From Gordionus sp. m RMFG-2023 (Eukaryota > Nematomorpha > Gordioida > Chordodea > Parachordodidae), in assembly GCF_954871325.1 (NCBI RefSeq), contig NC_088777.1, forward strand, positions 3,102,509-3,166,508: a stretch of 64,000 bases of DNA, in the 5' to 3' direction. Below, piece by piece: positions 25,085 through 37,116 of the stretch. Numbering within the stretch: the stretch's first letter is position 1; each line of letters starts with the position of its first letter. The position numbers and the translations under genes were made by a program. The notes beneath the pieces were generated by a model. The model was not told where the DNA came from, searched no databases, and was given only the letters and a program-made list of their open reading frames with translations.

Positions 25085-27031
25085 TAGTGTTGTTAAACAG
25101 CTATGATAACCGATTTTTAAAAACGGCTAACTCAATATTATAGGCAGATAAATATTACGCGAGACTGAAAATTTTCATAGATAGCACCAAGATTTATACA
25201 TCTAGAAAATTTTAATATAATATCATAATTAATTATAATTTTTGTGATTTATTATTTTATTTTTGAAATTGAAATATATTTTCAATTTGTAATTTTTATT
25301 TTCAATTTGCATTATAAACCTAAATCACGTGTTAATAAATTTAAATTGTCATCGCCTATGGATATCCAAATCGTTGAAAGTGATTTAGACAATGATATTA
25401 AAGAAATGGAAGATACCAGGGAAGAAAATGTTCTTAATAGCTATAATACAAATTTCCCATTCCCTAGATTTAAAAATTTTTTTTAAATATATATAAAAAC
25501 CAAAACTGGCTTAAAATTTATTTGTTTAAAATGTAAAATAATATTTTCTCAGATCAATCCAGTAGCTATAACCTCAAGAAACACCTAAAGGTAAATTACA
25601 TTCTAATATTTATTTTATAAGACTGTTCATGCCAGTAGTTTTAAAGAAATTGAAAAACATCTAAGACTCTAAATCCAAAAAGACTAATTCAATTCAAACC
25701 AAATTAATTAATAATACAAATGGCAATATTTATCAGAAATTGGCTGATAAAGTTATTGTATGTCTTAGGTTGATAATCCATCATTTACCATGATGATTAA
25801 AACTCTATCACCTTGGTACAACAACTTTATGTCGCCAGACACTAATGAATAAGATAGCAGATAACTTTAAAGTGATGAAAGTTATCAGAGATATTACATA
25901 TATGTACCACGGCAGATATTTGGGCACATAGCTGAAGGTATTATTAATATTTATAAATTGATCTGATTAAATATTTTTAAAGCTTATTTGGGAATCACAG
26001 GCCATTGGCTAGACCCTAGGACTTTAAGAAGAAGATCTGTAGCAATAGCCCTCAATAGGATAATTATATAAGATAAAATACTCCCTTGCCCTCAATTGCT
26101 AGTGTCGCGAGATTATTTTCTTTCTTCTGATAGTGAAACCTCTAAAGACATATCTAGATGCTTGCTAGAAAATTTAAAAATAGCTGGACCTGATATTGCT
26201 AATGTAACGGCCTATTGTGCAGATAACGCATCTGTAAACTTTGGAAAAAATCAAAGTATTAGGATGTAATTGAAAAACCATAATTAATAATAATAATATA
26301 TTAATAGGTTGTATATGCCACATTTTTTATAATTCGTTTAAAAAGGCTATAATTTTTCTCAAATATGATATTGAGAGTATGGTAATTAATGATATAATCA
26401 ATTTACCAACTCTACAAAATGTGTTACAATTTAAAAGAATTGGTAGAATGGAGAAATTTAGAATTATCTTTATTACTTCGCCACGTACCAACACGCTGGC
26501 TTACATTAATCCCAGCGATTGAGCGGCTGCTTAAGTATTATCAATCCCTTAAAGAATAATCAGCAACCCCACCAATTTTAAAAAATATTTTTTAAAGATA
26601 TGATCTTGAAAAGGCATATTTAGGTGTTGTCCTTAACGTTGGCACTTTAGTCATTAACATAAATTTACAATTACAATCGGAAGATGTATTTTTTGAGGAA
26701 TATTCACATTTTTATTCCTATTATTATGATAAATTATCGAAAAACAATCACATGAATAATGCCCAAGAAAATGGATTTCCTTTCTAATAAAAACTCGCCT
26801 TTGATTGAGAAAATATGCAATTTTATATTTTCTATTCCGCATTCAAATGCGTCTTCAGAGAAAATATTCAGTCTAATGACTACATCTTGGCGAAAAGAAC
26901 GTAATAGATTACATTTATCATCATTGGAAGCTGAACATATGGTTAAACAAAATTATAACTATTTATGCAAAGAGTTTTCAGACTATCTCCGCAATGCCGA
27001 TGGAAAATTTTTGCTTTCTCTTTTAAAATAA
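25085..27031 (+). pseudogene. Decayed hAT transposase with BED zinc finger; left terminus present
   Basis: The element opens at about 25,087 with AGTGTTGTTAAACAGC, the terminus of the window's main MITE family. Plus-strand fragments follow in the order of a hAT transposase: a BED-type zinc finger (FICLKCK, then YNLKKHLK, near 25,520-25,590), YLGITGHWLDPRTLRRRSVA near 25,990, VTAYCADNASVNFGK near 26,210, CHIFYNSFKKA near 26,320, LLRHVPTRWLTLIPAIERLL near 26,480-26,540, and the C-terminal dimerisation block FSIPHSNASSEKIFSLM near 26,830. Only the last 90 codons (26,759-27,031) remain as one clean frame; stops and frameshifts separate the rest. The right terminus AACAACACTA was not found after the stop. 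Confidence 0.85.
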
Positions 27032-27299
27032 TCCATAAAATAAATTAATATAATGCTATATTTATAAACACGGGAAAATAATACATCATGATGGTTTATT
27101 AGTAAATCAATAAAATATATTAAATAATATATAGTCTCAGAAATCTTGTTATATTATATATAACATATTAACTTAGATGAGAATGCTGTATCGATTAACC
27201 CGGTCTTGGAGGATATGGGATAACAAAGCCCCCCATAATTTACTATAAAAGAAAAACTCACGTTTTCAAGTAAAAAAATATCTGAAAACCTGGATGGGA

Positions 27300-27960
27300 T
27301 AGGTAAAGGTCAAACATTCAATGCATACCATCTTTAATTTTTAGTGTTGGATTCGCGTCTAAATGTTTCTATCATCAGATGGGATAGGTACCTGCGGCGC
27401 CATTCATAATTGAGCGGGTTCTAAAGAGGTTACTTGGGACGACGCATTTATGTTCTGATTCTAACATTTCCGTATCGAATAATTTGGTTAAAAACATTAA
27501 TATTAAAAAAAAAAAAATTAGAATATAAAAATTTAATAGGTTCATTTCATAGCTGGGAAATTCTTTAAATTCCCATAATGGTTCGCAATAGATATTTAGA
27601 ACAGTGAAAATTTAATTATTATATTGGCACTTACATTTATTATAAGTGATTCTTGTAAAAGTTACATTCACGGAAACAAAAAATTGCAAATCTATTTTTT
27701 CTTCAAATTCTTTCATATCATTCCGACATTTTTTTTTTGACCTTTAAATAAGGTAAGCGAAGTATTTTAAGGAAATATATAATATTTTAACTTTTTTCCC
27801 ATCTTTTTGGTTATTTTTTCAGAATCGAACTTTTTCCAATGGCGCTATCATAGAAAGATACGCATTTAAATCAGGTCTAGACTTTGAAATGGGAGGCTTT
27901 TGAAGGAATAATCATGTCCCGGTTAAATGTTTGACCTTCTACAAGGACTAGGGTTAGTCA
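27300..27960. mobile_element. Possible DNA element with diverged terminal inverted repeats
   Basis: AAGGTCAAACATTCAATG near 27,308 pairs with TTAAATGTTTGACCTTCT near 27,932, and GCGCCATT near 27,398 pairs with AATGGCGC near 27,839. The arms are about 100 bp and much diverged. No coding stretch is seen between them. Confidence 0.35.
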
Positions 27961-30900
27961 TTATAGATTGAATATTTGTGGTTGGCTTTCATCTAGTTAT
28001 AAAAATAAATTAACAATTTTCTTTGATTAGATTTCACTTTAAATCATATAATTATTGTTTAGTTAAAGGGATCATTTGTAAAAGAACTGGCCGTAGACTA
28101 TCAGCTGTAATACCTGATATCAGGTGTGAAAAAGAAAGTAAATATCGAATAAAAAAAACATGACATTTTTTTAATATACATTCGATACAATATTCATTTA
28201 TAGATGGCGATATTATATACACCACCGAAGGTTTTTCTGTATTATTAATAAATTGAATTATTTATAAATTGTTATATATTATATCCTCTGATATATTCAA
28301 TATTAATTTATTTTTTTTATAAAAAAATATTAAATATTTACATTATTTTTAAATAAATTCTTTAAATAGGAAGTGTTTCTTCTGTTATAATAAGTATTGC
28401 CTTTACGTACATAAGAATTCCTTTTAAAATATTTATATCTCTTATAGATTACTACATGCGTAATCATGTCTATTATATCCAAAGTAAATATATCCTCAAT
28501 TTATTAAATTATATATTTTATCTTTATGTTTTCAAAAATTATCCAGGTTCAAATTTATGGATTGGGATAAGTAAAATTAATAAAATAATATTATATATAT
28601 ATATATTAATATAATTATAATTTACTAGGATTGTATAGACACAGACTTACTATTAACCTTGGTATTTATCTAAAATATTAAGAAGAAATCAATTGCATTG
28701 CTTACATTTAATAAAGAACAAGAAACGACACCTATTGGTAAAATTTACATAAATTGTTCATTATAAAATAGCAATTTGCGACCAGTTCAGTGGACAAATT
28801 CTTAATTATATTTGACCAACGTGTTCATTTTTTTTTCCAGTTCGTTTAATTTATTTAAAAAAATTTATTCTAAGTCCGATCTGCAATAATTTTTTGGGTT
28901 GAAAGCAATCATAAATTGGACAAATTATTTAGGGGTTTAAGAAAAATATTTTGGGGAGAGATTTTTCAGGACCTTAAAAAAATAAGGTCCTGGAGCTATA
29001 GTTAAGTAATGGCTAAATGTCGGCTAATATGGCCTAATCTTTAGGCCTCCTGCAGGAAAAAACCTATTAATATTAGGGCGTTTCAGATTTGAGCTGCTAT
29101 CTAAAGTGATCGTTTTCGGCTAAAAACTTTGTTTAACCGATCCCAACTATATGGGGCATAGTTTCAGGCAAGGCCTCATTGAGTTAGTTAAAATGGAAAC
29201 ATATAGTATACATATATTCTAAAACATTTTAAAACACCTACTCTTTTTAAAATAAAAATTTCTAATTATGGTCGTTTTGTGGCCAAATAATTACAAAAAA
29301 TAATCTTTCATAATATTTGTTTCCTTAATTTTTTTATTTATTTATGTATACATTATTTTTGGATTCACAAACTTTATTTATGAATTAGTTCATAATTTTT
29401 ATAATCACATGTATATAATACGCATTAACCTTAACTTTATAGTATCATCTAAACTCGTATTATTGCTTAATCCAAGTATATTATTTTTAGTTTTTATCAA
29501 ATATATTTATTCTTTAAAATATTTTTATTCTTACATATTAAAATTAATTTAAAGGAGGAGAATCAAGAAGTTTAATCTCAAATTTGTCTCATTTAAGAAA
29601 AATAAATATTTTTTTCATGATCAAGTTATAAGGGAAATACAAATAAGTATATTTTTTATACCTGATATTATATTATACTATAGAAAATAAATAAATTAGT
29701 ATAAATTTATCATTAATATGCGAAATTTTTTTTTATCAAAATCTTAATCAAAATTTAATTTCATTATTGCTTGAACGAATTTAATATGATTATTATGAAT
29801 TATGAAATCTAGGACCTGTAAATGGCACGCTAATATTTAAAGGAGGTAATATCATGCTTATGTTAATATAAGCTTTTTTAAAAATAAAATCGTAATTTAA
29901 CATCAATCTATATTTACCCAAATTTCTAAGTTATTTTATCATATCATAAGGGAAAACATCGAAGCAAATATAATTTTCTTCTTCATCCATTAGGAGAAAC
30001 CGAATTTATCCGAGAACTAGGTATATAATATAATTTATATAATGAGATCCTTAATTTAACATTATTATTATTATAACAGTCTCAGAAAATATTTTAATTA
30101 AATCCTTTTCAAGTAAAAGAAAAAATATATATAAGATGATTGAGCATTCTTATAATAAATAAAATTTTTACAGATACTCTATTCCTCCTCCAGCATAATA
30201 GTATTCCTATTAAAATTATTTTGTGTTTTTGCTTCATAAAATTTACAATGAATTAAATATGAGTGAATTAGCTATAAAGAAAATAACTCAACAAATTTAT
30301 TTGTAAAAATACAAGATGTTAGAGATATTAGAATTGTTGAAACATTTTCAAATTTTCCCTCTAAAATTAAAAACTTTCGCTATGTTAAGCATACATATAA
30401 AATATTTTCATCACTTTTGCTTGATAAATGTTCAATTTAATAAATGTTAAAAAAAAACGCTTGTTGATATAATAATATAAACAATTTACCTGTTTTTATA
30501 AAGGCGCAAGAATTAATCTATACTAGATTTATATTGGTGGATCAAAAACTTTTAAAAAAACGTTAACTTTATGTTTCGATTAATCTTGGGGATTGAATTT
30601 CAATAATTGGGATTTTCATTGATTATATTAACAATAAAATAAAATTGCGTAACAAGTTATCCATTTTAAAGAAAAATAATCCTTCCATTTTTAGCTAATG
30701 TTTTGGTTAACCCTATGTAATTATATATTAATAAACGAATTGACTAATGGTTCCTTATTGGCTTAAGAAATTAACGCCCTACACTCTGATGTATAATTTT
30801 ATTTAAAAAAAATAAAAGGTTTTATTTGCCATTACAAAATTTACCTAAAATAATTATGAAAAAATAACTTTTATGTTAATCTTTTTGGTATATAATGATT

Positions 30901-31390
30901 CTAGGAAGATTTTGAAAGTGTATAATTAATAATTAGCATTTGATTTATTTTATGTTGAGAAATCACAAATAAAACTTTTGACCTTAAAACAACAATGCAC
31001 AAGATACTATCTGAAGACCAAATTAATCGTTCCAAGTTGCTGGTAAAGGATTTAAAAGTCTTAAAAAGCTCTCCAAAAGGTATTCTCAATACTTGTAATT
31101 GAAGGAATCATAAATGGGTTATTCAAGATGAGGATATTAGTTTGTTTATATATAGTAATATATTTACATATTTTAGAACAAGCTAGACAACCATCCCTTT
31201 AGCTTATAACTTTGAAAATCCTCTTTGAAGTTTTATAAATTTATGCGATAGTCATTTTTATATTTAAATCACGCCCAAATTCAAATTTTATGTTATTTAT
31301 GATTTGTCTGGAGGAAATTAAGTGTTTGATTCATATCTAATTTTGAGGAGTACTATAGAGATAATATATGATTTATCGGATAACTGATAA
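27961..31390. other. Long AT-rich stretch with little recognisable content
   Basis: A perfect short palindrome, CCTGATATCAGG, lies near 28,112. A more GC-rich patch at about 29,000-29,200 (GGCTAATATGGCCTAATC, TTAGGCCTCCTGCAGG) resembles an old inverted-repeat element but no ends could be fixed. A plus-strand frame at 30,970-31,100 is discussed among the rejected items. Confidence 0.4.
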
Positions 31391-31399
31391 AAAGTTTGC

Positions 31400-31475
31400 A
31401 GGTGCGTAGCCAAGAATTTTTAGAGGCAATGTAAGCAATTTTTAAAATATTCTAGAATGAACATTTCAAATTTCA
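31400..31475. mobile_element. hAT-like MITE terminus (fragment)
   Basis: CAGGTGCGTAGCCAAGAATT near 31,400 resembles the end near 1523. It lies directly beside the 3' end of the LINE insertion, so the LINE may have landed in it. No partner terminus was found. Confidence 0.35.
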
Positions 31476-31497
31476 CATATTTTTTTTTTTTTTCTCT

Positions 31498-34434
31498 TTA
31501 GCTTTCACCTTTTCTGGTGGTAAGCTCCTTCAACATCTCTCTCCACTTTATGTTATTCGTACAATCTCTTTTATCTATTTTATACTTCTTTATATTGGCT
31601 CTAACTTTATGGCCCCATTGAAGTTTTGGCCTTCCTCTTTTACGTTTGCCCATCACTTCCAATCTTTCAACTTTATTTCCTATGTAGTTCATAGGCCTTC
31701 TCATTGTGTGCCCATACCACCTAAGTCTGTTTACCATTAACTTAGTCTTAATGGGCACTACCTTTAAACTATTTAGTATTCTTGTACTGCGCACCTTATC
31801 CTTTCTTGTTACCCCAGCAATCATCCTCAGCATTCTCATCTCCATAGTTTGTAGACTTCTCTCGTCTGATTCTTTGGTTGGCCATGTTTCCGAACTATAT
31901 AGAATAGTTGGTTGTACTATGGAACTGTAAATTTTTCCCTTTAATTTGTGTGGGATTCTTTTGTCAAATAGCACTCCAGATAAAGATCTCCACTTTAACC
32001 ACCCTTGATTAATCTTATTCTTTATCTCTTTTTCTATTGTGCCGTTTGTTTGTATAGTGGAGCCCAAATATTTGCAGCTTTCAATTGCGGATATCTGCCA
32101 ATCATTTATATCAATACTCTCCGTTTCATCTCCTCCTATCACCATATACTCCGTCTTTTCTCTATTTACTTTTAATCCGTGCGTTTATAGGATATTTATC
32201 CAATTCACTAACCTTTCTTTCATTTCATCCTTGGATTCGGCAAGTATCACAATATCATCTGCAAATATCATATTCCACGGGACTGTTTGAGGTATAGACT
32301 GTGCTAATACATCTATTACTGTAATGAAGAGAAGTGGGCTGAGAGCCGACCCTTGATGAACTCCTTCGGCTATTGTGAAGCCTGCTGAAGTACCTGTTGT
32401 GCTACGGACCATTGTTGTATGTCCCATATACATATCCTCTATTATTCTTATATATTTTTCGGGAACTTTTTTGTGGCGTAGCGCCCACCAGATAAGTTTT
32501 CTTGGGATTCTATCGAAGGCCTTTTCTAGATCGAGAAAGACCATGTGTAGCTTTTTGTTCTTTTCCCTGTATTTTTCACTCATTTGTCTAATTGCATGGA
32601 TAGCATCGGTTGTTGATCTTCCAGGCATAAAGCCAAACTGTGTCTCTCCTATTTCGATTATATCTCTTAATCTTTTTTCTATTATTTTTTCGTATAGTTT
32701 TAGACAGTGTGACATTAGTTTTATGCCCCTGTAATTTTGACAATTGTGTGGATCCCCTTTATTTTTGAAGATAGGAACTAGATAGCTCTGCCTCCATTTT
32801 TGGGGGACCTCTTCATTTCCAAGTATTTTATTGTACAGATTTGTGAGGAGATGTATTCCATCATCTCCTAATGCTTTAAGGCTTTCTATTGGAATATCGT
32901 CTGGACCCCTAGCTTTGTTGTTTTTCATATGCTTGAGGCATGTGATTATTTCTTGTTCCGTTATAGGTTGTACAAGGTTTTGACAAGGGGAGTGTTCATC
33001 GAGATGCAATATGTGGGAATTAAAGTTGAGAAGCTCCTGAAAATATTCTTTCCATCTATTCATTATTTCTTTTTCCTTTATTATCAATTTCCCATCTTTA
33101 TTTTTGATTACTTTCGGAGCTCCGTTTATATCCCTAGAGTTCTTTTCTCGCTGTTTGGCTAATCTGTATATTTTATTTTGCCCTTCTTTGGTATGTAGAT
33201 CTTCGTACATGTCATCGTATGCCATAGATTTGGCCCTAGCCACCGCCTTTGTAGCTAATCTCTTGGATTTTTTGTATCTTGACTTGTCATCTGCATTTTT
33301 GGATTTGTACCATATTTTATAAAGGGCTTTTTTCTCCTGTATAGTGGTTTGTACCTCTTGATTCCACCACCATAGTTCTTTGTGTGATTTGTTGCCTCCT
33401 CTTGTCAAGCCTAGCGTCGATTTTGCAGTGTCTATTAATCTGGATGAAAGGTCTGTCCAGATTTTTTCACTGACTTGTGAGCAATTTATTGTTTCAATGT
33501 TTGCATTGATTGCAAAGGCATCTGTCATTGTTTTTAATTTGCCCCATTTGATGCATGGCTCCAGTTTTATCTTATTTTGAGTGGATTTATTTGAGATTTG
33601 TAAATCCATGATTAGTAGCTTGTGTTGCGCGGCGATAACTTCTCCTGGGATGACTTTGCAGTCTATTACATCTTTTAATCTTCTGCGAGAGATTAGCATG
33701 TAATCTATCTGTGTTTTCCTAGTACCACTTTCATATGTTATTAAATGACTGTCTTTTTTATTATAGTAGGTGTTGGTTAAGGCAAGGTCGAAGGCTTGCG
33801 CAAATTTCAGTACGTGCTCTCCTTCATCATTTCTTTCTCCGTATCCAAAACCACCATGATGCCTTTTGTAGCTATCTCTTGCTTTCCCCACATGCGCATT
33901 TAAGTCACCACCAATTATGACTAGGTCATCCTTAGGGATTTCCATTACGGCTTCATCAAGGATAGCTCTAAAGTCATCTTTCTCTTCTTCCTTGCAACCC
34001 GTTTGAGGAGCATATACTGATAGGATGTGTAGTATTGATTGACCAATGCAGAGTTTTATCCTCATTAGTCTATCAGAGATCCTGTTGACTTCTACAACTG
34101 AGGAGGTTAGATCTTGACTGAGGATGATGCCGACACCGTTCCTATTGCTAACAAGTCCATTATAGTACAATTTATACCCATCTCCAATCATCAAAGTCTT
34201 CTGTCCTTTCCATTTCGTCTCTTGTATGCACGCTATATCAACTTTTCTCCTGTTCAACATTGATGCCAATTCTCTCGTCTTACCTTTAATCGTCCCAATA
34301 TTCAAACTTGCCAGTCTTGTCTTCTTTGCTTTGACCTTTACTTTATTTTTCACAGGATGGAGGTCTACACCCTGCGCGTCGCATGGAGGGAACGCCCTAG
34401 CTTTCATATTCATATTTTCATTTGTGTCCTTCAT
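31498..34434 (-). pseudogene. LINE endonuclease-reverse transcriptase ORF, about 978 codons, split by one TAA
   Basis: An APE-type endonuclease is followed by a reverse transcriptase. Endonuclease marks: SLNIGT with Asn at about residue 46, QETKW with the metal-binding Glu at about 72, YAPQTG, GGDLNAHVG, and IDYMLIS. The reverse transcriptase has VPIFKNKGDPHNCQNYRGI, GFMPGRSTTDAI, FLDLEKAFDR, GVHQGSALSPLLF and the catalytic FADD at about 724-727. A TAA at 32,185-32,187 interrupts the frame after NWINIL; reading resumes in the same frame with THGLKVNREKTEYMV and runs 228 residues, including MRMLRMIAGVTRKDKVRS and the family mark LRWYGHTMRRP, to the TAA at 31,498. The initiator Met at 34,434 sits just after the leader. 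Without read-through this copy cannot make the full protein. Confidence 0.9.
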
Positions 34435-34648
34435 TTTGTTTATTGGACAGGTATCCTTAGCACCCGGCTGTCCAGGCCTGTCGGTGACCGGGGTGTCATC
34501 TCTAAGCTCCGAAATTCATCATACCATATGTCTTTACACATCAGTTATCGAAGAAAAACTTGAAAGTTTTTATGGTTCTTACCAGGATTGAACCCGCGTC
34601 CTTGTTCATACTCGTGTTTCCAAGCCTACATCTTACCCATTAGGCCAC
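34435..34648 (-). promoter_or_regulatory. tRNA-derived leader of the LINE with pol III A and B boxes
   Basis: On the minus strand the A box TGGCCTAATGGG lies at 34,636-34,647 and the B box GGTTCAATCC at 34,585-34,594. The whole leader aligns with 21,318-21,545 of the non-autonomous element. It is likely the internal promoter of the LINE, inferred from the boxes. Confidence 0.7.
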
Positions 34649-34649
34649 A

Positions 34650-35270
34650 TAAAAATGCGAAAAAATCTTAAATTTTAATTCTATAAGGTGACATTAGTAA
34701 TAGCTTAATATTACGACGTTTTTAAAATAGTCTCAAACAAATTATACTAGATAAATTTGATTTTGAAAAGAGTTTAAGCCAGTTTTATACATAAAATATT
34801 TTATAATAACATTATTTAATAATTTTTACAGATTATGTACGTATTGGAAATTGTAAAACTTAGGAATTAATTACTAGAAAAATGTTTTACAATTTCCAAT
34901 ACGTACATAATCTGTAAAAATTATTAAATAATGTTATTATAAAATATTTTATGTATAAAACTGGCTTAAACTCTTTTCAAAATCAAATTTATATAGGAAA
35001 GAAAACAATAAAATTTTTTTTCTTTTTTGAGAAATAATACTAAATTAAAATAGATCCAAACAATAAACATCACAGAATACTCCTTTACATTTTTATATTA
35101 AAAATAGGACATGCTCAACAATTTCTTTTTTGCATTTAATAATGCAAAAATTTTTTATAAAACAAATTACCAGTATAATTTGTTTGAGACTATTTTAAAA
35201 ACGTCGTAATATTAAGCTATTACTAATGTCACCTTATAGAATTAAAATTTAAGATTTTTTCGCATTTTTA
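34650..35270. repeat. Near-perfect palindrome (fold-back), 210-bp arms, one arm with a 179-bp insert
   Basis: The left arm is 34,650-34,859. The right arm is 34,884-35,270. They are inverted copies with essentially no mismatches, separated by 24 bp. The right arm carries about 179 extra bases (34,993-35,171) absent from the left. The outer ends read TAAAAATGCG and CGCATTTTTA. The left outer end abuts the 5' end of the LINE. The insert holds no recognisable feature. Confidence 0.9.
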
Positions 35271-36400
35271 TTTAGAAAAAGAAGTAATCAGTGTCTAAAA
35301 TGAAAAAAAAGAAAAATCAACTAATTAATTTTTCTTACAGTCTAATGTTTCCAAAATGACCCTACAGGAAAAAAATACAATGCTTTAATAATTTAAAAAC
35401 CAATATAATAAAAATAATAATATTTTAGAAATTAAATTTTATGTCGTTTTTATTAAGATCTTTTAAGTGAGGCAGCTGAATATTTTTAAAAAAAGGGATA
35501 CTAAAGTCCTCTTAAGTGAGGCTGGGATTACTAAAGTTCACTTAATCTGTAAGCCACCTTCGCACTAAGATTTTTACAATAAGCTATGTCGCACGGAAGA
35601 GCTGTCCGATTTTTGTTATATTTCTAATAGCAGGCCTACTCTTGCACACCAGTGCTGTCGGAATTTTTTTTTACAATTAGTACTAAAAAAACAACTTATT
35701 ATTATATATTGAATCAATAATAAAAATGTATAACATCGATAATAATTATCCAGGTGTAGCATGGTTGAAATATAAAAAAAATTTATGCATAAAAATGTTT
35801 TGTAAATATCGATTAAAATGATTCTTACAAATACTTTTGTGAGAAAATTCTTGGTTGAGTCATTCTACCATTATAGATATATTTATATAGATAAATAGAA
35901 TAATTATTTAAAATAATATGTCAAGATGGATGATTTTATACATTTTACCAATAGTCAGTATCTCATCTTTTGTAACTTTATTATGCGACACTACTTATTG
36001 GAACATAAAAATTAGTAAAAAAAATAAAAATTAAACGTCAAATACAAATAAAAAATTATTTTAATATGATTGTGAATAGTTATTTTATGTCTTAAGAGTA
36101 GATTAATTTTTAAAATATCTTTAACTATTTTATTTTTTTAAAAAAATGAGCCGGTTAGGATTAATCATTTTTTTAAAATAAATATTATAATTGAAATTAT
36201 AAGTAATACATGTTTAAATGTAACTATAATCCTCAAAAAAAAACGAAAATGTTAGAAGAACCTTATGACAATTATCACCGCTTGATTGCATTATATTGCT
36301 GAATCATATTAAGATATTTAAATATCTATACGTTTTCTATATATGAAAAAAAATATCAATTTTATTGTTGCAAAAACATCTATCTAAGCTATCTTAAGTT
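35271..36400. other. AT-rich, no gene seen
   Basis: Near 35,495-35,550 a short word with CTTAAGTGAGGCTGGGATTACT is partly repeated (ACTAAAGTCCTCTTAAGTGAGG, ACTAAAGTTCACTTAA). The richer patch 35,560-35,660 (GTCGCACGGAAGAGC, CACACCAGTGCTGTCGG) may be an old insertion. No motif was recognised. Confidence 0.35.
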
Positions 36401-36404
36401 AGCC

Positions 36405-36900
36405 GGCAACTACCAATATAATATCAGATAATTTATATAATTTGGCGTATTTTAATCTGATATTTTGTTAATAGTCTAAGATTCATTTCTCTATTTGGGC
36501 GAGGTTCATTGGAGAAATTAATTAAAATATTTCTAATATTCTCCTTCTTATAGATTTATTTATGAGTTCTGTAAATACTTCTACAATGGCTAGAGAACAT
36601 CCTAGCCTTTTTTATTTCTTTTGGCTTTGTTGTGATTTTTGTTAATATAACGAGTTTTAAAGGTTGTGCTTTCTTTTGATGTGACCCTCAATATTTGCAA
36701 CATGATGGTATTTCATAATTGTATCACAATCTGCAACTTGCTGTATTATATCATTTATGATACTTAAATAATTTATATATTGGATTTAATTTATCTCTCG
36801 TTACTAATCAACTAAATGTCTTATCGATCTGTATTATGGACAGTAATATCATTTAATTGACTTGCAAATCATAAAATGGCGTTACAGCTAACTCTTTATA
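36405..36900 (-). pseudogene. hAT transposase N-terminal fragment (BED zinc-finger region)
   Basis: Minus-strand translation gives CDTIMKYHHVANIEGHIKRK, the BED finger's Cys and His region, then a lysine-rich stretch with QKSQ, then IRLKYAKLYKLSDII. The same order occurs at 42,740-44,560 (minus), 45,120-45,560 (plus) and 51,090-51,450 (minus). Only the 5' part of the gene is present and it is broken. Confidence 0.6.
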
Positions 36901-36965
36901 TATACAAATTTAATCAATGAATCCTCAATCTACTCATCATTTGCATTAATAAGCTATTTTTATAT

Positions 36966-37116
36966 GAGACGCAGGCCCGGCCCTTAACCCGGACCGGGTC
37001 CTTGGGTCGGGTTTATAATTTTTTTTAAAAAAATACCCGGGCAGGGGTGGGCCGAAAAAATTTTCTAAAAAAATATCCGTGTCGGGCCGTGTAAAAAGTA
37101 CCTCTGCAGGTCTCTA
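36966..37116. mobile_element. GC-rich hAT-like MITE
   Basis: It begins near GAGACGCAGGCCCGGCCC and ends near CCTCTGCAGGTCTCT, an inverted pair, with CCCGGACCGGGTCC in the middle. It resembles the 62,800-62,990 copy, whose right end reads TTTGCAGATCTCCG. Confidence 0.55.

Larger units (their letters stand above)
31476..34651 (-). mobile_element. Full-length RTE-type LINE, one in-frame stop, tRNA-like leader
   Basis: From its 5' end near 34,648 the element has a 214-bp leader with pol III A and B boxes, one long frame (34,434 to 31,498), an AGAGA spacer of a few bases and a 12-base A tail (T run 31,482-31,493 on the plus strand). A hexamer, CACATA, occurs at 31,476-31,481 and 34,646-34,651 and may be the target-site duplication. 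The almost absent 3' UTR fits the RTE group. The copy looks young: full length with a single stop codon within the frame. Confidence 0.85.

Noticed and set aside
30901-31110. Small frames on both strands (plus-strand reading contains MHKILSEDQINRSKLLVKDL)
   Set aside because: The plus-strand reading looks protein-like for about 45 residues, but no homologous family, splice sites or partner exon could be named, so it was left out of the gene list.
32375-34591. Several plus-strand open frames of 60-121 codons
   Set aside because: All lie opposite the LINE's long frame and share its composition; they are shadows.
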